From: Bordetella parapertussis
Lineage (GTDB): Bacteria > Pseudomonadota > Gammaproteobacteria > Burkholderiales > SG8-39
DNA: 5,903 nt
Direction: 5' to 3'
NCBI GenBank assembly: GCA_945906975.1
Contig: CAMDRY010000220.1
Location: forward strand, 1-5,903
In this document: positions 1 to 5,903 of the stretch, one piece after another
Layout of the letters: each line of letters starts with the position of its first letter
Numbering within the stretch: position 1 is the stretch's first letter
Program-made: the position numbers and the translations under genes
The notes under the pieces: generated by a model
The model's database searches: none
What the model saw: the letters and a program-made list of their open reading frames with translations, nothing else
What the model was told of the DNA's origin: nothing

Positions 1-114
1 GTCGTTGCGCTGGGCTGGCACCGATCGGCACGTGCGAGATCTGGGCGAATGGTATTTATAAAGCGATACCATAATACGGGATAATTTTTGTTTTTCGGGC
101 TTGCCCCCGGCCGC
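1..114. other. Non-coding flank beyond the 3' end of glnE, with AT-rich island
   Basis: No gene can be supported here. The first 48 bases are GC-rich and open in several frames, so they could be the end of a neighbouring gene, but no product is recognisable. Bases 49-95 are strikingly AT-rich compared with the rest of the window. They contain a perfect 7-bp inverted repeat (ATGGTAT at 49-55, ATACCAT at 66-72, 10-base loop) and a TTTTTGTTTTT tract at 85-95. Neither orientation gives a convincing intrinsic terminator: on the minus strand, the direction of glnE transcription, the hairpin is not followed by a T run, and on the plus strand the T-rich stretch starts too far from the stem. No -35/-10 pair of good quality was found. 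Confidence 0.5.
49..72. repeat. 7-bp perfect inverted repeat 3' of glnE
   Basis: ATGGTAT (49-55) and ATACCAT (66-72) are exact reverse complements separated by TTATAAAGCG. The stem is AT-rich and weak. It lies 43 to 66 bases past the glnE stop codon, where a transcript 3' end would be expected, so a role in termination or in mRNA 3'-end stability is possible. The lack of an adjacent T run on the minus strand argues against a classical Rho-independent terminator. It may instead be an operator for an unseen gene to the left. Confidence 0.35.
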
Positions 115-2859
115 TCAACGCGGGCCGAACAGCAAGGTCCACAGTGTTAGTGTCGTGGCCCGCGCGGCCTGCGCCCGGTCCGGCGGCACGCGCGCGTATT
201 GCGCGCCGTTCAGGCGCAGTCCGTGCTGCAAATGGCGGTACTCGCGGTAGGCGTCGCGCACCGCGTCGGCGAGTGCGCCGGGAATCAGGCCCAGTCCGGC
301 GGCCATTTTGAGCAGCGCGATGTTGCCCAGGTTTTGGGTCAGTTCCGGGTGTGCATGCGCGTGTGCGAGCACCAGGTATTGCACGCAAAATTCGATGTCT
401 ATCATGCCGCCGGCGTCGTGCTTGAGGTCGAACTCACCGCTCTTGTTGGGATGGGCGGCGAGCATTTTGGCGCGCATTGCGGCGACTTCGTCGCGCAGGC
501 TGGCGACCTCGCGCGGCAGGCGCAGGATTTGTTCGCGCTCGGCCTCGAACAGCACGCCCACCGCGCCATCGCCGGCGCAAAAACGCGCGCGCGTCAGCGC
601 CTGGTGCTCCCAGATCCAGGCCGATTCGTTTTGGTATTTGCGAAAGGCTTCGATCGAACTGACCATCAGGCCGGAGGCGCCGTTGGGGCGCAGGCGCAGA
701 TCCGTCTCGAACAACACCCCGGCCGAGGTCGTGCTCGACAGCCAGGTGTTCATGCGCTGTGCGAGCCGGGCGTAGGTTTCGGCCGCGGCCTCGTCCGGAT
801 CGTCATAGATGAAAATGATGTCAAGGTCGGAGGCATAGCCCAGTTCCTTGCCGCCGAGCTTGCCGTAGGCGATGACGGCGAAATGCGGTGTGTCGGTATG
901 GCGGCGCGCCAGTTGTGACCAGCATAAGTCCATCACCACCCGCAGGATCAGGTCGGCTAGCGCCGACAAATGATCGGCCAGACGCTCCACGCTCAGCGCG
1001 CCGGCCAGGTCTTGCGCCAGCAGCCGGAACACCTGGGCGTGGTGGGTCTCGCGCAGGATGTCCATCATGCGTTCGGTATCACCCTGGCCGCGGTTTCCTC
1101 CCTGGTTTTCGGCCTGGTTTTCGGCCTGATTTTCGGCCTGGTGCTGCGCCAGTTCGGCGCGCAGGTGTTGCTCGAAGCCGGGCCAGTCCGGTTCGGCGTG
1201 CAACAGCCGCGTGTCGAGCAGTTCATCGAGCAGGATGGGGTGGCGCGTGAGATAGTCGGCGGCCCAGCTCGAGGACGAGAGCATGGTGGCGATGCGCTCC
1301 AGTGCGTGCGGATGCTCGTCGAGCATGGCGAGGTAGGCGGCGCGGCGGCTTATGGTTTCGACCAGCGTGAGGCAGCGTTTGAGGGTGAGGTCCGCTTGCA
1401 GAGTCTTGGCCGATTGCTCGATCAGGCGCGGCACCAGCGCGTCAAAGCGCCCGCGGCTGCTCGTAGGCAGGTCGCGGTAGCGGCTGCTGGTGCGCACCGC
1501 GGCGAGGTAATCGAGGGTGGACGCAGCCTCTGTGTAGCCGAGGCCGGCGAGCTGTGCGGTCGCCTCGGCGGGCTCCAGCGCGCCCTGCCACAAGGGCGCC
1601 ATGGCGTGGCGGCCGCTCGCGGCGTTGTCGGAGAACACCGCCTCAAAATGGCGCGTGACCGCGGCGCGCTGGCGCGCAAGAGCGGTCGAAAACGCGGCCC
1701 AGTCGGCGTCATCCATCGAGCTTGCGATAAGGGCGCGGTCTTCTTCACCCGTGGGCAGTTCGTGTGTCTGCGCGTCCTCCAGATATTGCAGCCGGTGCTC
1801 GAGCTTGCGCAGGTATAGATAGGCCTCGGACAGTTCGGACACCGCTAAGGCAGACAGGAGGTTCTTTTCGCGCAGCACCGCCAGCACCGCCAGCGTGGGC
1901 CGGATCTGCAGGCTGCTGTCACGGCCGCCGCGAATGAGCTGGAACACCTGCGCCGTGAATTCGACTTCGCGTATGCCGCCGGGGCCCAGCTTGATGTGCT
2001 CGGCCAGATCGCGCCGGCGTACTTCCTGGCGGATTTGGGCGTGCAGTTCGCGCATCGCCCCGATGCTGCCGTAATCGAGGTACTTTCTGAAAATGAAAGG
2101 CCGCGTCATGGCAGCAAGATCGGCCTCGTGGCGGTCGGCGAAGGGCTTAAGGTCTGCTGCCGGCATGACACGCGCTTTGATCCAGGCGTAGCGTTCCCAT
2201 TCGCGCCCGTGTGACACCAGATATTGCTCGAGGGCGTCGAAACTCATCGCCAGCGGACCGCTGTCGCCCCAGGGTCGCAGCCGCATGTCGACACGGAACA
2301 CGCGCCCGTCCCCGGTTGGCTCGTCGAGGCATTTGATCAGACGCCGTCCGAGCCGGGAAAAATATTCGTGGCGGGTCCGTCCGCCCGGCATTTCGGCATC
2401 TTCCGGATAGACAAAAATCAGGTCGATGTCGGAGGACACGTTGAGCTCGCCGCCGCCGAGCTTGCCCATGCCCACAACGAGCATGCGCGTGCCCGGATCG
2501 CCGATCTCTGCGCGCATGGCAGCGTCGCATACCCGCAGCGCGGTCGCAATCGCCACCTCGGCCAGGGCGGTCATGGTGCGCGCCACCTCGGCGAAGTCGG
2601 CGAGGCCGCCGAGGTCGCGCAGCGCCAGGCGCAGCATCACCCGCTGGCGCAGGCGGCGCAGGGCTGCGGCCAGCGCCGCTTCGCCGGTTTGGGTGACCGG
2701 CTTGGCCGGGTCCGCCAGTTCAGCGAGTTCGGCAAGCATTTCGGCGCGCTCGAACGCGTGCTGCGCTCCTGCGGTGAGTTCGCCCGCAAGTTCCGGACGC
2801 GCCATCAGCAGGCGTTGCGCGTAGCGGGAATGGTCAAGCCAGGGTTTGAGGTTTTTCAC
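115..2859 (-). CDS. glnE: Bifunctional glutamine synthetase adenylyltransferase / adenylyl-removing enzyme
   Basis: GlnE controls glutamine synthetase in the cytoplasm: its C-terminal half transfers AMP from ATP to a tyrosine of each GlnA subunit (inactivating), and its N-terminal half removes it by phosphorolysis; in the family, PII, PII-UMP and glutamine set the balance. Numbering from the GTG at 2859 gives 914 residues (E. coli GlnE has 946). The N-terminal nucleotidyltransferase domain shows GMGKLGGGELN then SSDIDLIF near residues 130-149, with metal-binding Asp144 and Asp146, then RVDMRLRPWGDSG near 189-201. The C-terminal domain repeats the plan: AYGKLGGKELG then SDLDIIF near 664-683 with Asp678 and Asp680, then ETDLRLRPNGASG near 718-730. 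Both catalytic sites therefore look intact. The frame is open to an ATG at 2943, but that ATG has no Shine-Dalgarno and the 28 extra codons are rich in codons unusual here (GGA, GTA, CGA, CAA); the GTG has a GGA 8 bases upstream. A repeat-encoded hydrophilic insertion lies at residues 574-593, between the two halves. The function is near certain; the start is moderately sure. Confidence 0.96.
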   Translation of the reverse strand: MKNLKPWLDHSRYAQRLLMARPELAGELTAGAQHAFERAEMLAELAELADPAKPVTQTGEAALAAALRRLRQRVMLRLALRDLGGLADFAEVARTMTALAEVAIATALRVCDAAMRAEIGDPGTRMLVVGMGKLGGGELNVSSDIDLIFVYPEDAEMPGGRTRHEYFSRLGRRLIKCLDEPTGDGRVFRVDMRLRPWGDSGPLAMSFDALEQYLVSHGREWERYAWIKARVMPAADLKPFADRHEADLAAMTRPFIFRKYLDYGSIGAMRELHAQIRQEVRRRDLAEHIKLGPGGIREVEFTAQVFQLIRGGRDSSLQIRPTLAVLAVLREKNLLSALAVSELSEAYLYLRKLEHRLQYLEDAQTHELPTGEEDRALIASSMDDADWAAFSTALARQRAAVTRHFEAVFSDNAASGRHAMAPLWQGALEPAEATAQLAGLGYTEAASTLDYLAAVRTSSRYRDLPTSSRGRFDALVPRLIEQSAKTLQADLTLKRCLTLVETISRRAAYLAMLDEHPHALERIATMLSSSSWAADYLTRHPILLDELLDTRLLHAEPDWPGFEQHLRAELAQHQAENQAENQAENQGGNRGQGDTERMMDILRETHHAQVFRLLAQDLAGALSVERLADHLSALADLILRVVMDLCWSQLARRHTDTPHFAVIAYGKLGGKELGYASDLDIIFIYDDPDEAAAETYARLAQRMNTWLSSTTSAGVLFETDLRLRPNGASGLMVSSIEAFRKYQNESAWIWEHQALTRARFCAGDGAVGVLFEAEREQILRLPREVASLRDEVAAMRAKMLAAHPNKSGEFDLKHDAGGMIDIEFCVQYLVLAHAHAHPELTQNLGNIALLKMAAGLGLIPGALADAVRDAYREYRHLQHGLRLNGAQYARVPPDRAQAARATTLTLWTLLFGPR
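1101..1148 (-). repeat. 12-bp tandem repeat inside glnE encoding Ala-Glu-Asn-Gln units
   Basis: On the plus strand the unit CCTGGTTTTCGG occurs exactly at 1101-1112 and 1113-1124, once with one change (CCTGATTTTCGG) at 1125-1136, and a diverged copy follows at 1137-1148. Read on the glnE strand it encodes three AENQ tetrapeptides, followed by a Gly/Asn/Arg/Gln-rich stretch, about 20 hydrophilic residues in all. It sits between the end of the adenylyl-removing half and the conserved helix beginning near ERMMDILRETHHAQ. The unit is a multiple of three, so copy-number change would keep the frame and only lengthen or shorten a surface loop. Replication slippage is the likely origin. Confidence 0.9.
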
Positions 2860-2948
2860 CGCGGATGTCCGATGGGTGTGGGGAGGATAGGGGGTAAAAT
2901 GTTGTCGTACTCCAAGTGCCGTACTGTCGTCCCGCGCCGTCATGGCGC

Positions 2949-2972
2949 GTTAGCGTTAGCGTTAGTGTTAGT
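2949..2972. repeat. Four tandem GTTAGY hexamers
   Basis: The plus strand reads GTTAGC twice (2949-2960) followed by GTTAGT twice (2961-2972), with no interruption. The array ends five bases after the preferred glnE leader would begin and lies immediately upstream of the ATG at 2943. It looks like a short microsatellite made by slippage. Two units changed from C to T at the same position, which suggests either stepwise duplication of both variants or selection on the sequence. Confidence 0.85.
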
Positions 2973-2983
2973 TAATGCGTCAA
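2955..2983 (-). promoter_or_regulatory. Weak candidate glnE promoter
   Basis: On the minus strand TTGACG (2983-2978) matches five of six bases of the sigma-70 -35 box. A 17-base spacer leads to GCTAAC (2960-2955), which matches only three of six bases of the -10 box. Transcription would then start a few bases before the ATG at 2943, leaving it essentially no leader, while the GTG at 2859 would have a leader of roughly 90 bases. The -35 box overlaps the left direct repeat, and the hexamer array forms part of the spacer and the -10 box. The poor -10 box makes this a tentative call. Confidence 0.25.
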
Positions 2984-3016
2984 CACCGTCATCTTGCGTG
3001 TCGACACAGTCATCTT
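2979..3016. repeat. Pair of 17-bp direct repeats, 21-bp period; possible operator
   Basis: GTCAACACCGTCATCTT at 2979-2995 and GTCGACACAGTCATCTT at 3000-3016 match at 15 of 17 positions. Their starts are 21 bp apart, two turns of the B-form helix, so a protein binding both would sit on one face of the DNA. The right copy overlaps the perfect palindrome GTGTCGACAC (2998-3007); the corresponding left segment GCGTCAACAC is a degenerate form. The position between divergent genes fits an operator, but I cannot name a regulator that recognises it, and chance duplication is possible. Confidence 0.5.
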
Positions 3017-3091
3017 ACCTTTACGGCCGGGTTGGCCGGATTGAATGGCAAGGCAGCGGCTAAGGGCAGGCGAGCAGACAGGCAGCGACAG

Positions 3092-5903
3092 ATGAGCAAT
3101 CCCGTCGAAATCATCGAGCACAAAATCGAGCATGCGATCGAGAGCCTCGAGCACGTGCTGCCGCCACCGCGCAGTCCGTGGCGCAAGGCGATGGGAATCA
3201 TCGCGTGGCTGCTGGTGGCCTTGTATTTCCTCTTTGCCGTGTCTTTTTTGTCCCTGCGCTACTGGGTGCTGCCGCATATCAGTGATTACGCCCAGGACAT
3301 CGCGGCGACCTTGTCGCGAAACGTCGGCGAGCGCGTCACCATCGGTCAGATTGAAGCCGGCTGGCAGGGCCTGCACCCCTACCTCGAGCTGACCGATTTG
3401 CGCATTTATGATCGCAAGGGGGCGGTTGCGCTGGCTTTGCCGGCGGTCAACGCCAAGGTGTCGTGGTGGTCGCTACCGAGGGTGGCACTGCGTTTTCACT
3501 CGCTCGAATTTGTCGCGCCCACCCTCTCCATCCGCCGTGATGCCGAGGGACGGTTTTTTGTCGCCGGCCTGGAGATCAAGCAAAGTTCGGGCGACAGTGG
3601 TTTTGCCGACTGGCTGCTGGCGCAGCGTGAGGTGGGCATTCGCAATGCGCGTATCAGCTGGCTGGACGAACAGCGTAAAGCGCCGCAACTGGATCTTGCC
3701 GATGTGAATTTCCGCCTTGCCAACAGCGGTTCGCATCACCGTTTTGCGCTCAAGGCCGACCCGCCCGACGCGCTCGCATCGGAGCTGGATGTGCGCGGCG
3801 ATTTCACCGGCGATACGGTGGCGCAATTCCAGCAATGGAACGGCCAGCTTTATAGCGAGTTTGAGTACACCGATCTGGCCGAATGGCAGCGCTGGATCGA
3901 CTATCCGCTGGAGATCCAGCGCGGCAAGGGCGGCTTGCGCTTGTGGCTGAGGCTGGCTGCGGGGCGGCCAACGGAGATCGTCGCGGACGTGGCGATGGCC
4001 AGGCTGGCGACGCGCTTTGCGCCGGAGCTGCCGCTGCTCGAGCTCGAAAGCCTGCAGGGGCGTGTCGGAGCGCGCAGCGGCAAAGAAGATCTTGAGGTGT
4101 TCGGCAAGCGCATCGCGATGCGCTCGGGCACCGGCGTGGTGCTGGCGCCGGCGGACTTTGATATCACGCTGCATAACGCGCCCGATGGAAAAACGGGCGG
4201 CGGTAACGCGCACGCCAACGGACTGGAGATCGAGCCTCTCGCATGGCTCGCGGATTATCTTCCGCTGGCGGCCGAGGCGCGCAAGGCGCTGGCAGAGGCA
4301 AAGCCCGGGGGCGCCATCAATGAACTCAAGATCGAGTGGGTGGGTGAATTGCCGCTGCCTGCGCAATTCACCGCGCGCGGCCGTTTTACACGGCTGAGTA
4401 TGAACCGTTACGCCGGGGTTCCCGGTTTCTCCGGGTTGACCGGGAGTATCGATGGCAATGAACGCAGCGGCAGCCTCGCATTCAATTCCGGGAAAGCCGT
4501 GATCGATCTGGCCGGCATGCTGAGCGATCCACGGCTTGAGCTGGACAGGCTCACCGGGCAACTGGGCTGGACCCGTTTGCGCGACGGGCAGCTTGAAATG
4601 CGCGTGGCCAATTTGAGCGTCGCCAACAAGGACATGGCTGGCACAGCGTTTGGATCCTGGATCGCCGCGGCAGCCGGGCCGGGGACCGTGGATGTTACGG
4701 CGCGCTTGACACGCGCCGATGTTAGTGCCGTCCACCGTTATCTGCCAGACTTTGTCGGGCCGGCGACCGTCAACTGGCTCAAGCGTGCGCTGGTGGTGGC
4801 GAACTCCAATGACGTGCGTTTTCGTATCAAGGGTGATCTGCGCGAGTTTCCTTGGGACGGAGGAAAGAACGGCCAGTTTCAGGTCGTCGCCAAGGTGCGC
4901 GATGGCACGCTCGATTATGCCGCGGGATGGCCGCGCATCACCGGTATCGCAGCGGATCTTTCGCTCGAGGGTAAGCGCCTGTTGTTGACCGCTTCGCGCG
5001 CCTCGATACTGGGAGCGCGGCTGACCGGTGTGAAGGTGGGCATTGCCGACCTGATACATCACGATGAGCTGCTGACCGTCGAGGGCAACGCCGATGGTCC
5101 GACGGCGGAGTTTTTCAAATTTATCGATACCAGTCCGGTGGCGGGCATGATCGATCATTTTACCGAGCACGCCCTGGTCGAGGGTACGGGCCGGCTGCAG
5201 TTGCGCATGGACCTGCCGCTGCGACGACTGGCCGAGCTCAAGGTCGCCGGCAACTACCAGTTCAACAACAACCAGGTGAAGCTGGACCCGGACCTGCCGC
5301 CCATTTCGCAGATCAACGGCAGGCTCGATTTCACCCAAGCCGGCGTTAGCGTGCGCGCCATCACGGCGCAACTTCTTGGCGGCTCGCTGACGATCGCCGC
5401 CGCTACGCGCGAGGGCCTGCTCAGCGTCAATGCGCAGGGCACGCTCAACGCCGCCGGCCTGAAGCGCTTTGCCGATTCGCCGGTCACCCGCGCCATGCAG
5501 GGCGCGACGCCGTATCGCGCCACCATCAACATCAAAAAGCGCGCAGCCGATCTGTTGATTACCTCGGACCTGCAGGGGCTGGCGCTTGATTTGCCCGCGC
5601 CGCTGAACAAGGCTGCCAACGAAATCCTGCCGCTGCGCCTGGAGCGCACCAACCTGAACGAGCAGGAAGCGGCGCGGCGCGGTGTGCGCGCGCGTCCCGA
5701 GGTGCGCGGCGGTGTGCGCGGTGAAGTGCAGGGTGACGCCATCAGTGCGAGCCTGGGCAAGATCGTGTCGATGCAACTGCTGCGTCGCAAGGAGGGGGAC
5801 GATTACCGTATTTTGCGCGGCGGTATCGCCTTCAACGAGGCGGCCAGTGTGCCCGATCGCTTCGGCCTGCAGATCACAGGCAATGTGCGAAACCTCGATG
5901 TCG
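3092..5903 (+). CDS. yhdP: YhdP family AsmA-like inner-membrane/periplasmic protein, 3' end cut by window
   Basis: The frame is open from the ATG at 3092 to the window edge: 937 codons plus one base, without a stop. YhdP of E. coli has about 1,270 residues, so roughly the last quarter is missing. Residues 1-33 are cytoplasmic by the positive-inside rule (RSPWRK precedes the membrane), residues about 34-56 form one hydrophobic membrane helix, and the rest is a long periplasmic region with beta-rich repeats. Family-like segments include WQGLHPYLELTDLRIYD (91-107), the block RYLPDFVGPATVNWLKRAL (549-567), FPWDGGKNGQFQV (586-598), LDYAAGWPRI (607-616) and GLALDLPAPLNKAA (829-842). In enteric bacteria YhdP, TamB and YdbH share a role in moving phospholipid to the outer membrane; the same role here is inferred. 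The start lacks a strong Shine-Dalgarno (only AGGCAG upstream), but it places the membrane helix as expected; the next in-frame ATG, at 3191, would remove the charged leader. The family call is strong; the symbol is by homology to E. coli. Confidence 0.9.
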   Translation, partial: MSNPVEIIEHKIEHAIESLEHVLPPPRSPWRKAMGIIAWLLVALYFLFAVSFLSLRYWVLPHISDYAQDIAATLSRNVGERVTIGQIEAGWQGLHPYLELTDLRIYDRKGAVALALPAVNAKVSWWSLPRVALRFHSLEFVAPTLSIRRDAEGRFFVAGLEIKQSSGDSGFADWLLAQREVGIRNARISWLDEQRKAPQLDLADVNFRLANSGSHHRFALKADPPDALASELDVRGDFTGDTVAQFQQWNGQLYSEFEYTDLAEWQRWIDYPLEIQRGKGGLRLWLRLAAGRPTEIVADVAMARLATRFAPELPLLELESLQGRVGARSGKEDLEVFGKRIAMRSGTGVVLAPADFDITLHNAPDGKTGGGNAHANGLEIEPLAWLADYLPLAAEARKALAEAKPGGAINELKIEWVGELPLPAQFTARGRFTRLSMNRYAGVPGFSGLTGSIDGNERSGSLAFNSGKAVIDLAGMLSDPRLELDRLTGQLGWTRLRDGQLEMRVANLSVANKDMAGTAFGSWIAAAAGPGTVDVTARLTRADVSAVHRYLPDFVGPATVNWLKRALVVANSNDVRFRIKGDLREFPWDGGKNGQFQVVAKVRDGTLDYAAGWPRITGIAADLSLEGKRLLLTASRASILGARLTGVKVGIADLIHHDELLTVEGNADGPTAEFFKFIDTSPVAGMIDHFTEHALVEGTGRLQLRMDLPLRRLAELKVAGNYQFNNNQVKLDPDLPPISQINGRLDFTQAGVSVRAITAQLLGGSLTIAAATREGLLSVNAQGTLNAAGLKRFADSPVTRAMQGATPYRATINIKKRAADLLITSDLQGLALDLPAPLNKAANEILPLRLERTNLNEQEAARRGVRARPEVRGGVRGEVQGDAISASLGKIVSMQLLRRKEGDDYRILRGGIAFNEAASVPDRFGLQITGNVRNLDV
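5671..5720 (+). repeat. Imperfect 30-bp-period duplication inside yhdP
   Basis: The 20 bases at 5671-5690 and at 5701-5720 match at 17 positions, and the last ten (GGTGTGCGCG) are identical. The spacing of exactly 30 bases keeps the frame and gives the related decapeptides ARRGVRARPE and VRGGVRGEVQ at about residues 861-880. This arginine- and glycine-rich stretch follows the LPAPLNKAANEILPLRLER segment. It looks like a local in-frame duplication in a loop between beta-rich modules. Confidence 0.55.

Larger units (their letters stand above)
2860..3091. promoter_or_regulatory. Divergent intergenic region between glnE and the yhdP-like gene
   Basis: The two genes are transcribed away from each other, so this stretch should hold both promoters. 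It contains, from left to right, a tandem hexamer array (2949-2972), two 17-bp direct repeats spaced 21 bp apart (2979-2995 and 3000-3016), the 10-bp palindrome GTGTCGACAC (2998-3007) and a short GC hairpin (CGGCC at 3024-3028 with GGCCG at 3034-3038). If the ATG at 2943 were used for glnE, the spacer would shrink to 148 bases and still keep all these elements. No strong sigma-70 or sigma-54 promoter was found for the plus-strand gene. Shorter reading frames crossing this region show no recognisable protein. Confidence 0.6.

Noticed and set aside
1..74. Short plus-strand frames ending with TAA at 59-61 and 72-74 as the 3' end of a gene entering from the left
   Set aside because: Only about 20 codons are visible in each, with no recognisable motif, so a partial gene cannot be supported.
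97..107. GGGC-TT-GCCC element next to the T tract as a terminator
   Set aside because: The loop would be two bases, and the T tract lies on the wrong side for either strand to form a Rho-independent terminator.
199..918. 239-codon plus-strand frame opposite glnE
   Set aside because: It is the antisense of the conserved adenylyltransferase domain; no domain or ribosome binding site supports it.
970..1818. 282-codon plus-strand frame opposite glnE, with a short hydrophobic-looking VFGLVFGLIFGLV stretch
   Set aside because: The hydrophobic stretch is only the complement of the 12-bp AENQ repeat. The frame lies wholly within glnE on the other strand.
3024..3038. CGGCC-GGGTT-GGCCG hairpin upstream of yhdP as a terminator or riboswitch part
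   Set aside because: A 5-bp stem in GC-rich DNA is common by chance, no T run follows, and no known riboswitch core surrounds it.
2224..3063. 279-codon plus-strand frame covering the start of glnE and the intergenic region
   Set aside because: Most of it is antisense to the N-terminal domain of GlnE, and the tail is repeat-rich intergenic sequence with no family resemblance.
3041..3091. TTG at 3041 as an upstream start for yhdP
   Set aside because: It would add 17 mostly basic and polar residues without a Shine-Dalgarno. The ATG at 3092 gives a sensible N-terminus before the membrane helix.
2972..3376. 134-codon minus-strand frame crossing the intergenic region into yhdP
   Set aside because: It overlaps the YhdP signal-anchor region in antisense, and its C-terminal end merely translates the direct repeats (MTVLTH seen twice).
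3473..5776. 767-codon open frame on the minus strand opposite yhdP
   Set aside because: It is antisense to a well-supported YhdP family gene. Its product is rich in Arg, Gln, His and Ala without any recognisable domain, as expected for the complementary frame of GC-rich coding DNA.

Overview
The window is GC-rich chromosomal DNA from a proteobacterium. The two genes and their order (a bifunctional GlnE facing away from a YhdP/AsmA-like protein) fit a betaproteobacterium best. This placement is an inference from gene content and from remembered neighbourhoods in that class; no rRNA or other taxonomic marker is present.

Layout: positions 1-114 hold an AT-rich non-coding island beyond the 3' end of glnE. 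Positions 115 to about 2859 on the minus strand carry glnE, complete and with both nucleotidyltransferase active sites intact. The reading frame stays open to an ATG at 2943, but I favour the GTG at 2859 as the start. Positions 2860-3091 are a divergent promoter region with a four-copy GTTAGY hexamer array and two 17-bp direct repeats spaced exactly 21 bp apart. From 3092 to the right edge the plus strand carries the first 937 codons of a yhdP-like gene, cut by the window end.

Roles: GlnE is the cytoplasmic enzyme that adenylylates and deadenylylates glutamine synthetase, linking nitrogen status (PII protein, glutamine) to ammonium assimilation. YhdP-family proteins are large inner-membrane-anchored periplasmic proteins, linked in enteric bacteria to phospholipid transport to the outer membrane. 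They share no obvious pathway; they share only the intergenic region.

I see no mobile element, CRISPR array, RNA gene or new defence-like system. Most of the window is ordinary housekeeping sequence. The points worth a second look are small: a 12-bp tandem repeat that inserts (Ala-Glu-Asn-Gln) units into GlnE, the repeat structure of the divergent intergenic region, the choice of glnE start, and a short in-frame duplication in yhdP.
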